Source: Megaustenia siamemsis (taxonomy: Eukaryota > Mollusca > Gastropoda > Stylommatophora > Ariophantidae). Taken from it: a stretch of 64,000 nt of DNA. Positions 29,957 to 41,900 of the stretch are shown piece after piece. Location: assembly GCA_032433765.1 (NCBI GenBank), contig JAVIAB010000041.1, positions 77,366,335 through 77,430,334 of the forward strand. The letters are read 5' to 3'. The notes beneath the pieces are model-generated. The model worked only from the letters and a program-made list of their open reading frames with translations. It did not search any database and was not told the DNA's origin. Within the stretch, counting starts at the first letter, position 1. Each line of letters starts with the position of its first letter. Made by a program: the position numbers and the translations under genes.

Positions 29957-32900
29957 GTTGGACAGCGGAAGAAAGCAACGAGGTAAGACAGTGAATGAAA
30001 CCAACGAGGTAAGACAGTGAAAGAAACCAGCGAGGTAAGACAGTGAAAGAAACCAACGAGGTAAGACAGTGAAAGAAACCAGAGAGGTAAGACAGTGAAA
30101 GAAACCAGCGAGGTAAGACAGTGAAAGAAACCAACGAGGTAAGACAGTGAAAGAAACCAGCGAGGTAAGACAGTGAAAGAAACCAAAGAGGTAAGACAGT
30201 GAAAGAAACCAACGAGGTAAGACAGTGAAAGAAACCAGCGAGGTAAGACAGTGAAATAAACCAACGAGGTAAGACAGTGAAAGAAACCAAAGTGGTAAGA
30301 CAGTGAAAGAAACCAACGAGGTAAGACAGTGAAAGAAACCAGCGAGGTAAGACAGCGAAAAAAATCAGCGAGGTAAGACAGCGAAACAAAACCAACGAGG
30401 TAAGACAGCAAAAGAAACCAAAGAGGTCAGACAGCAAAAGAAACCAACGAGGTAACATAGTGAAAGAAACCAGCCAGGTTAGACATCGAAAGAAACCAAC
30501 GAGGTAAGACAGCGAACGAAACCAACTAGGTAAGACAGCGAAAGAAACCAACGAGGTAAGACAGCGAAAGGAACCAACGATGTAAGATAGAAAAAGAAAC
30601 CAGCGAGATAAGACAGCAAAAGAAGCCAACAAAGGTAAGACAGCAAAAGAAACCAACGAGGTAAGACATCGAAAGAAACCAGCGAGAAAAGACAGCGAAA
30701 GAAACCAACGAGGTAAGACAGTGAAAGAAACCAACGAGGTAAGACATTGAAAGAAATCAACGAGGTAAGACAGCGAAAGAAATCAGTGAGGTAAAACAGC
30801 GAAAGAAACCAACGAGGTAAGACAGCTAAAGAAACCAGTGAGATAAGACAACAAAAGAAACCAACGAGGTAAGACAGTGAAAGAAACTAACGAGGTTAAG
30901 ACAGCGAAAGAAATCAACGAGGTAAGACAGTGAAAGTAACTAACGAAGTAGGACAACTAAAGAAACCAACGAGGTAAGACAGCGAAAGAAACCAACACGG
31001 TAAGACAGAGAAAAAAAAACCAACGAGGTAAGACAGTGAAAGAAACCAACGAGGTAAGACAGTGAAAGAAACCAACGAGGTAAGACAGCAAAAGAAACCA
31101 ATGAGGTAAGACAGCAAAAGAAACCAACAAGGTAAGACAGCGGAAGAAACCAACGAGGTAAGACAGTGAAAGAAACCAGTGAGGTAAGACAGTGAAAGAA
31201 ACAAGTGAGGTAAGACAGCAAAAGAAACCAACGAGATAAGGCAGCGAAAGAAATCAGTGAGGTAAAACAGCGAAAGAAACCAACGAGGTAAGACAGCTAA
31301 AGTAACCAGTGATATAAGACAGCAAAAGAAACCAAAGAGGTAAGACAGTGAAAGAAACCAACGAGGTAAGACAGCGAAAGAAATCAACGAGGTAAGACAG
31401 CGAAAGAAACCAGTGAGGTAAGACAGCGAAAGAAACCAACGAGGTAAGACAGTGAAAGAAACCAACGAAGTAGGAAAACGAATGAAACCAACGTAGTAAG
31501 ACAGTGAAAGAAACCAACGAGGTAAGACAGCGAAAGAAACCAACGAGGTAATACAGTGAAAGAAACCAATGAGGTAAGACAGCAAAAAAAACCAACAAGG
31601 TAAGACAGCGGAAGAAACCAACAAGGTAGGACAGTGAAAGAAACCAACGAGTAAAGACAGTGAAAGAAACGAGTGAGGTAAGACAGTGAAAGAAACAAGT
31701 GAGGTAAGACAGAAAAAGAAACCAACGAGGTAAAACAGTGAAAGAAATCAGTGAGGTAAGACAGTGAAAGAAACCAGTGAGGTAAGACAAAGAAAGAAAC
31801 CAACGAGGTAAGACAGTGAAAGAAACCAACTAGGTAAGACAGTTAAAGAAACCAACGAGGTAAGACAGTGATAGCAACCAACGAGGTAAGACAGTGAAAG
31901 AAACCAGCGAGGTAAGACAGTGAAAGAAACCAACGAGGTAAGACAGTGAAAGAAACTAAAGTGGTAAGACAGTGAAAGAAACCAACGATGTAAGGCATTG
32001 AAAGAAACCAGCGAGGTAGGACAGCGAAAGAAATCAGCGAGGTAAGACAGCGAAAGAAACCAATGTAGTAGGACAGCGAAAGAAAAAAAAGAGGTAAGAA
32101 AGTGAAAGAAACTAACGAGGTAAAGCAGCGAAAGAAACCAACGAGGTAAGACAGCGAAAGAAACCAACGATGTAATACAGAAAAAGAAACCAGCGAGATA
32201 AGACAGCAAAAGAAGCCAACAAGGTAAGACAGCAAAAGAAACCAACGAGGTAAGACATCGAAAAAAACCAGCGAGAAAAGACAGCTAAAGAAACCAACGA
32301 GTTAATGACAGTGAAAGAAACCAATGAGGTAAGACAGCGAAAGTATCCAACGAGGTAAGACATCGAAAGAACCCAACGAGGTAAAGCAGCGAAAGAAACC
32401 AACGAGGTAAAGCAGCGAAAGAAACCAACGAGGTAAGACACGGAAAGAAACCAACGAGGTAAGACAGCGAAAGAAACCAACACGGTAAGACAGAGAAAGA
32501 AACCAACGAGGTAAGACAGTGAAAGAAACCAACGAGGTAAGACAGCGAAAGAAACCAACACGGTAAGACAGAGAAAGAAACCAACGAGGTAAGACAGTGA
32601 AAGAAACCAACACGGTAAGACAGAGAAAGAAACCAACGAGGTAAGACAGTGAAAGAAACCAACGAGGTAAGACAGCGAAAGAAACCAACACGGTAAGACA
32701 GAGAAAGAAACCAACGAGGTAAGACAGCGAAAGAAACCAACACGGTAAGACAGAGAAAGAAACCAACAAGGTAAGACAGTGAAAGAAACCAACGAGGTAA
32801 GACAGCGAAAGAAACCAACACGGTAAGACAGAGAAATAAACCAACGAGGTAAGACAGTGAAAGAAACCAACGAGGTAAGACAGTGAAAGAAACCAACACG

Positions 32901-35900
32901 GTAATACAGAGAAAGAAACCAACGAGGTAAGACAGTGAAAGAAACCAACGAGGTAAGACACGGAAAGAAACCAACGAGGTAAGACAACGAAAGAAACCAA
33001 CACGGTAAGACAGAGAAAGAAACCAATACGGGAAGACAGAGAAAGAAACCAACGAGGTAAGACAGTGAAAGAAACCAACGAGGTAAGACAGCGAAAGAAA
33101 CCAACACGGTAAGACAGAGAAAGAAACCAACGAGGTAAGACAGTGAAAGAAACCAACGAGGTAAGACACGGAAAGAAACCAACGAGGTAAGACAACGAAA
33201 GAAACCAACGAGGTAAGACAGAGAAAGAAACCAATACGGGAAGACAGCGAAAGAACCCAACGAGGTAAAGCAGCGAAAGAAACCAACGAGGTAAGACACG
33301 GAAAGAAACCAACGAGGTAAGACAGCGAAAGACACCAACACGGTAAGACAGAGAAAAAAACCAACGAGGTAAGACAGCGAAAGAAACCAACACGGTAAGA
33401 CAGAGAAAGAAACCAACGAGGTAAGACAGTGAAAGAAACCATCGAGGTAAGACAGTGAAAGAAACCAACGAGGTAAGACAGCAAAAGAAACCAACGAAGT
33501 AAGACAGCGAAAGAAAACAATGAGGTAATACAGCTAAAGAAATCATTGAGGTAAGACAGCGAAAGAAATCATCGAGGTAAAACAGCGAAAGAAACCAACA
33601 AGGTAAGACAGCTAAAGAAACCAGTGAGATAAGACAGCAAAAGAAACCAACGAGGTAAGACAGTGAAAGAAACCAACGAGGTAAGACAGCTAAAGAAACC
33701 AGTGAGGTAAAACAGCAAAAGAAACCAACGAGGTGAGACAGTGAAAGAAACCAACGAAGTAGGACAACGAATGAAACCAACGTGGTAAGACAGTGAAAGA
33801 AACCAACGAGGTAAGACAGTGAAAGAAACCAACAAGATAAGAGAGCGAAAGAAACCAACGAGGTAAGACAGCGAAAGAAACCAACGAGGTAATACAGTGA
33901 AAGAAACCAACAAGATAAGAGAGCGAAAGAAACCAACGAGGTAAGACAGCGAAAGAAACCAACGAGGTAAGACAGTGAAAGAAACCAACAAGATAAGAGA
34001 GCGAAAGAAACCAACGAGGTAAGACAGCGAAAGAAACCAACGAGGTAATACAGTGAAAGAAACCAATGAGATAAGACAGCAAAAAAAACCAACAAGGTAA
34101 GACAGCGGAAGAAACCAACAAGGTATTACAGTGAAAGAAACCAACGAGTAAAGACAGTGAAAGAAACGAGTGAGGTAAGACAGTGAAAGAAACAAGTGAG
34201 GTAAGACAGAAAAAGAAACCAACGAGGTAAAACAGTGAAAGAAATCAGTGAGGTAAGACAGTGAAAGAAACCAACTAGGTAAGACAGTTAAAGAAACCAA
34301 CGAGGTAAGACAGCGAAAGAAACCAACACGGTAAGACAGAGAAAGAAACCAACGAGGTAAGACAGTGAAAGAAACCAACGAGGTAAGACAGTGAAAGAAA
34401 CCAACACGGTAAGACAGAGAAAGAAACCAACGAGGTAAGACAGTGAAAGAAACCAACGAGGTAAGACACGGAAAGAAACCAACGAGGTAAGACAACGAAA
34501 GAAACCAACACGGTAAGACAGAGAAAGAAACCAATACGGGATGACAGAGAAAGAAACCAACGAGGTAAGACAGTGAAAGAAACCAACGAGGTAAGACAGC
34601 GAAAGAAACCAACACGGTAAGACAGAGAAAGAAACCAACGAGGTAAGACAGTGAAAGAAACCAACGAGGTAAGACACGGAAAGAAACCAACGAGGTAAGA
34701 CAACGAAAGAAACCAACGAGGTAAGACAGAGAAAGAAACCAATACGGGAAGACAGCGAAAGAACCCAACGAGGTAAAGCAGCGAAAGAAACCAACGAGGT
34801 AAGACACGGAAAGAAACCAACGAGGTAAGACAGCGAAAGACACCAACATGGTAAGACAGAGAAAAAAACCAACGAGGTAAGACAGCGAAAGAAACCAACA
34901 CGGTAAGTCAGAGAAAGAAACCAACGAGGTAAGACAGTGAAAGAAACCATCGAGGTAAGACAGTGAAAGAAACCAACGAGGTAAGACAGCAAAAGAAACA
35001 ACGAAGTAAGACAGCGAAAGAAACCAATGAGGTAAGACAGCTAAAGAAATCATCGAGGTAAGACAGCGAAAGAAATCATCGAGGTAAAACAGCGAAAGAA
35101 ACCAACAAGGTAAGACAGCTAAAGAAACCAGTGAGATAAGACAGCAAAAGAAACCAACGAGGTAAGACAGTGAAAGAAACCAACGAGGTAAGACAGCTAA
35201 AGAAACCAGTGAGGTAAAACAGCAAAAGAACCAACGAGGTAAGACAGTGAAAGAAACCAACGAAGTAGGACAACGAATGAAACCAACGTGGTAAGACAGT
35301 GAAAGAAACCAACGAGGTAAAACAGCGAAAGAAACCAACGAGGTAAGACAGCTAAAGTAACCAGTTATATAAGACAGCAAAAAGAAACCAAAGAGGTAAG
35401 ACAGTGAAAGAAACCAACGAGGTAAGACAGCGAAAGAAATCAACGAGGTAAGACAGCGAAAGAAACCAGTGAGGTAAGACAGCGAAAGAAACCAACGAGG
35501 TAAGACAGTGAAAGAAACCAACGAAGTAGGAAAACGAATGAAACCAACGTAGTAAGACAGTGAAAGAAACCAACGAGGTAAGACAGCGAAAGAAACCAAC
35601 GAGGTAATACAGTGAAAGAAACCAATGAGGTAAGACAGCAAAAAAAACCAACAAGGTAAGACAGCGGAAGAAACCAACAAGGTAGGACAGTGAAAGAAAC
35701 CAACGAGTAAAGACAGTGAAAGAAACGAGTGAGGTAAGACAGTGAAAGAAACAAGTGAGGTAAGACAGAAAAAGAAACCAACGAGGTAAAACAGTGAAAG
35801 AAATCAGTGAGGTAAGACAGTGAAAGAAACCAGTGAGGTAAGACAAAGAAAGAAACCAACGAGGTAAGACAGTGAAAGAAACCAACTAGGTAAGACAGTT

Positions 35901-38900
35901 AAAGAAACCAACGAGGTAAGACAGTGATAGCAACCAACGAGGTAAGACAGTGAAAGAAACCAGCGAGGTAAGACAGTGAAAGAAACCAACGAGGTAAGAC
36001 AGTGAAAGAAACTAAAGTGGTAAGACAGTGAAAGAAACCAACGATGTAAGGCATTGAAAGAAACCAGCGAGGTAGGACAGCGAAAGAAATCAGCGAGGTA
36101 AGACAGCGAAAGAAACCAATGTAGTAGGACAGCGAAAGAAAAAAAAGAGGTAAGAAAGTGAAAGAAACTAACGAGGTAAAGCAGCGAAAGAAACCAACGA
36201 GGTAAGACAGCGAAAGAAACCAACGATGTAATACAGAAAAAGAAACCAGCGAGATAAGACAGCAAAAGAAGCCAACAAGGTAAGACAGCAAAAGAAACCA
36301 ACGAGGTAAGACATCGAAAAAAACCAGCGAGAAAAGACAGCTAAAGAAACCAACGAGTTAATGACAGTGAAAGAAACCAATGAGGTAAGACAGCGAAAGA
36401 AACCAACGAGGTAAGACATCGAAAGAACCCAACGAGGTAAAGCAGCGAAAGAAACCAACGAGGTAAAGCAGCGAAAGAAACCAACGAGGTAAGACACGGA
36501 AAGAAACCAACGAGGTAAGAAAGCGAAAGAAACCAACACGGTAAGACAGAGAAAGAAACCAACGAGGTAAGACAGTGAAAGAAACCAACGAGGTAAGACA
36601 GCGAAAGAAACCAACACGGTAAGACAGAGAAAGAAACCAACGAGGTAAGACAGTGAAAGAAACCAACACGGTAAGACAGAGAAAGAAACCAACGAGGTAA
36701 GACAGTGAAAGAAACCAACGAGGTAAGACAGCAAAGAAACCAACACGGTAAGACAGAGAAAGAAACCAACGAGGTAAGACAGCGAAAGAAACCAACACGG
36801 TAAGACAGAGAAAGAAACCAACGAGGTAAGACAGTGAAAGAAACCAACGAGGTAAGACAGCGAAAGAAACCAACACGGTAAGACAGAGAAATAAACCAAC
36901 GAGGTAAGACAGTGAAAGAAACCAACGAGGTAAGACAGTGAAAGAAACCAACACGGTAAGACAGAGAAAGAAACCAACGAGGTAAGACAGTGAAAGAAAC
37001 CAACGAGGTAAGACACGGAAAGAAACCAACGAGGTAAGACAACGAAAGAAACCAACACGGTAAGACAGAGAAAGAAACCAATACGGGAAGACAGAGAAAG
37101 AAACCAACGAGGTAAGACAGTGAAAGAAACCAACGAGGTAAGACAGCGAAAGAAACCAACACGGTAAGACAGAGAAAGAAACCAACGAGGTAAGACAGTG
37201 AAAGAAACCAACGAGGTAAGACACGGAAAGAAACCAACGAGGTAAGACAACGAAAGAAACCAACGAGGTAAGACAGAGAAAGAAACCAATACGGGAAGAC
37301 AGCGAAAGAACCCAACGAGGTAAAGCAGCGAATGAAACCAACGAGGTAAGACACGGAAAGAAACCAACGAGGTAAGACAGCGAAAGACACCAACACGGTA
37401 AGACAGAGAAAAAAACCAACGAGGTAAGACAGCGAAAGAAACCAACACGGTAAGACAGAGAAAGAAACCAACGAGGTAAGACAGTGAAAGAAACCATCGA
37501 GGTAAGACAGTGAAAGAAACCAACGAGGTAAGACAGCAAAAGAAACCAACGAAGTAAGACAGCGAAAGAAAACAATGAGGTAATACAGCTAAAGAAATCA
37601 TCGAGGTAAGACAGCGAAAGAAATCATCGAGGTAAAACAGCGAAAGAAACCAACAAGGTAAGACAGCTAAAGAAACCAGTGAGATAAGACAGCAAAAGAA
37701 ACCAACGAGGTAAGACAGTGAAAGAAACCAACGAGGTAAGACAGCTAAAGAAACCAGTGAGGTAAAACAGCAAAAGAAACCAACGAGGTGAGACAGTGAA
37801 AGAAACCAACGAAGTAGGACAACGAATGAAACCAACGTGGTAAGACAGTGAAAGAAACCAACGAGGTAAGACAGTGAAAGAAACCAACAAGATAAGAGAG
37901 CGAAAGAAACCAACGAGGTAAGACAGCGAAAGAAACCAACGAGGTAATACAGTGAAAGAAACCAACAAGATAAGAGAGCGAAAGAAACCAACGAGGTAAG
38001 ACAGCGAAAGAAACCAACGAGGTAAGACAGTGAAAGAAACCAACAAGATAAGAGAGCGAAAGAAACCAACGAGGTAAGACAGCGAAAGAAACCAACGAGG
38101 TAATACAGTGAAAGAAACCAATGAGATAAGACAGCAAAAAAAACCAACAAGGTAAGACAGCGGAAGAAACCAACAAGGTATTACAGTGAAAGAAACCAAC
38201 GAGTAAAGACAGTGAAAGAAACGAGTGAGGTAAGACAGTGAAAGAAACAAGTGAGGTAAGACAGAAAAAGAAACCAACGAGGTAAAACAGTGAAAGAAAT
38301 CAGTGAGGTAAGACAGTGAAAGAAACCAGTGAGGTAAGACTAAGAAAGAAACCAACGAGTTAAGACAGTGAAAGAAACCAACTAGGTAAGACAGTTAAAG
38401 AAACCAACGAGGTAAGACGGCGAAAGAAACCAACGAGGTAAGACAGAGAAAGAAACCAACGAGGTAAGACAGTGAAAGAAACCAACGAGGTAAGACAGTG
38501 AAAGAAACCAACACGGTAAGACAGAGAAAGAAACCAACGAGGTAAGACAGTGAAAGAAACCAACGAGGTAAGACACGGAAAGAAACCAACGAGGTAAGAC
38601 AACGAAAGAAACCAACACGGTAAGACAGAGAAAGAAACCAATACGGGATGACAGAGAAAGAAACCAACGAGGTAAGACAGTGAAAGAAACCAACGAGGTA
38701 AGACAGCGAAAGAAACCAACACGGTAAGACAGAGAAAGAAACCAACGAGGTAAGACAGTGAAAGAAACCAACGAGGTAAGACACGGAAAGAAACCAACGA
38801 GGTAAGACAACGAAAGAAACCAACGAGGTAAGACAGAGAAAGAAACCAATACGGGAAGACAGCGAAAGAACCCAACGAGGTAAAGCAGCGAAAGAAACCA

Positions 38901-41900
38901 ACGAGGTAAGACACGGAAAGAAACCAACGAGGTAAGACAGCGAAAGACACCAACATGGTAAGGCAGAGAAAAAAACCAACGAGGTAAGACAGCGAAAGAA
39001 ACCAACACGGTAAGTCAGAGAAAGAAACCAACGAGGTAAGACAGTGAAAGAAACCATCGAGGTAAGACAGTGAAAGAAACCAACGAGGTAAGACAGCAAA
39101 AGAAACCAACGAAGTAAGACAGCGAAAGAAACCAATGAGGTAAGACAGCTAAAGAAATCATCGAGGTAAGACAGCGAAAGAAATCATCGAGGTAAAACAG
39201 CGAAAGAAACCAACAAGGTAAGACAGCTAAAGAAACCAGTGAGATAAGACAGCAAAAGAAACCAACGAGGTAAGACAGTGAAAGAAACCAACGAGGTAAG
39301 ACAGCTAAAGAAACCAGTGAGGTAAAACAGCAAAAGAAACCAACGAGGTAAGACAGTGAAAGAAACCAACGAAGTAGGACAACGAATGAAACCAACGTGG
39401 TAAGACAGTGAAAGAAACCAACGAGGTAAGACAGTGAAAGAAACCAACAAGATAAGAGAGCGAAAGAAACCAACGAGGTAAGACAGCGAAAGAAACCAAC
39501 GAGGTAATACAGTGAAAGAAACCAACAAGATAAGAGAGCGAAAGAAACCAACGAGGTAAGACAGTGAAAGAAACCAACGAGGTAAGACAGTGAAAGAAAC
39601 CAACGAGGTAAGACAGTGAAATAAACCAACGAGGTAAGACAGTGAAAGAAACCAACGAGGTAAGACAGTGAAAGAAACCAATGAGGTAAGACAGTGAAAG
39701 AAACCAATGAGGTAAGACAGTGAAAGAAACCATCGAGGTAAGACAGTGAAAGAAACCAACTAGGTAAGACAGTGAAAGAAACCAACGAGGTAAGACAGTG
39801 AAAGAAACCAATGAGGTAAGACAGTGAAAGAAACCAACGAGGTAAGACAGTGAAAGAAACCAACGAGGTAAGACAGTGAAAGAAACCAACGAGGCAAGAC
39901 AGTGAAAGAAACCAGTGAGGTAAGACAGTGAAAGAAACCAGTGAGGTAAGACAGCAAAAGAAACCAAATAGGTAAGGCCGCTAAAGAAACCAACGAGGTA
40001 AAACAGTGAAAGAAATCAGTTAGGTAAGACAGTGAAAGAAACCAATGAAGTATGACAAAGAAAGAAACCAACGAGGTAAGACAGTGAAAGAAACCAACTA
40101 GGTAAGACAGTGAAAGAATCTAACGAGGTAAGACAATGAAAGAAATCAGTGAGGTAAGACAGTGAAAGAAACCAACGAGGTAAAACAGCTAAAGAAACCA
40201 GAGTGATAAGACAGCAAAAGAAACCAACGAGGTAAGACAGTGAAAGAAACCAACTAGGTAAGACAGCGAAAGAAATCAACGAGGTAAGACAGCAAAAGAA
40301 ACCAACGAGGTAAGACAGTGAAAGAAACCAACTAGGTAAAACAGCGAAAGAAATCAACGAGGTAAGACAGCAAAAGAAACCAACGAGGTAAGACAGTGAA
40401 AGAAACCAACTAGGTAAGACAGCGAAAGAAATCAACGAGTTAAGACAGTGAAAGAAACCAACTAGGTAAGACAGCAAAAGAAATCAACGAGATAAGACAG
40501 CAAAAGAAACCAACGAGGTAAGACAGTGAAAGAAACCAACTAGGTAAGACAGCGAAAGAAATAAACGAGGTAAGACAGCGAAAGAAACCAACGAGGTAAG
40601 ACAGTGAAAGAAACCAACGAAGAAGGACATCGAAAGAAACCAACGAGGTAAGACAACGAAAGAAACCAACAAGGTAAGACAGTGAAAAAGACCAACGAAT
40701 TAGGACAAGGAAAGAAACCCACGAGGTAAGACAGTGAAAGAAACCAACGTGGTAAGACAGTGAAAGAAATCAGTTAGGTAAGACAGTGAAAGAAACCAAT
40801 GAAGTATGACAAAGAAAGAAACCAACGAGGTAAGACAGTGAAAGAAACCAACTAGGTAAGACAGTGAAAGAAACTAACGAGGTAAGACAATGAAAGAAAT
40901 CAGTGAGGTAAGACAGTGAAAGAAACCAACGAGGTAAAACAGCTAAAGAAACCAGAGTGATAAGACAGCAAAAGAAACCAACGAGGTAAGACAGTGAAAG
41001 AAACCAACTAGGTAAGACAGCGAAAGAAATCAACGAGGTAAGACAGCAAAAGAAACCAGTGAGGTAAAACAGCAAAAGAAACCAACGAGGTAAGACAGTG
41101 AAAGAAACCAACGAAGTAGGACAACGAATGAAACCAACGTGGTAAGACAATGAAAGAAACCAACGAGGTAAGACAGTGAAAGAAACCAACAAGATAAGAG
41201 AGCGAAAGAAACCAACGAGGTAAGACAGCGAAAGAAACCAACGAGGTAATACAGTGAAAGAAACCAACAAGATAAGAGAGCGAAAGAAACCAACGAGGTA
41301 AGACAGCGAAAGAAACCAACGAGGTAAGACAGTGAAAGAAACCAACAAGATAAGATAGCGAAAGAAACCAACGAGGTAAGACAGCGAAAGAAACCAACGA
41401 GGTAATACAGTGAAAGAAACCAATGAGGTAAGACAGTGAAAGAAACCAACACGGTAAGACAGCGAAAGAAACCAACGAGGTAAGACAGTGAAAGAAACCA
41501 ACGAGGTAAGACAGTGAAAGAAACCAACGAGGTAAGACAGTGAAAGAAACCAACGAGGTAAGACAGCGAAAGAAACCAACGAGGTAAGACAGTGAAAGAA
41601 ACCAACGAGGTAAGACAGTGAAAGAAACCAACGAGGTAAGACAGTGAAAGAAACCAACGAGGTAAGACACGGAAAGAAACCAACGAGGTAAGACAACGAA
41701 AGAAACCAACACGGTAAGACAGAGAAAGAAACCAATACGGGAAGACAGAGAAAGAAACCAACGAGGTAAGACAGCGAAAGAACCCAACGAGGTAAGACAG
41801 TGAAAGAAACCAACGAGGTAAGACAGTGAAAGAAACCAACAAGATAAGAGAGCGAAAGAAACCAACGAGGTAAGACAGTGAAAGAAACCAATGAGGTAAG

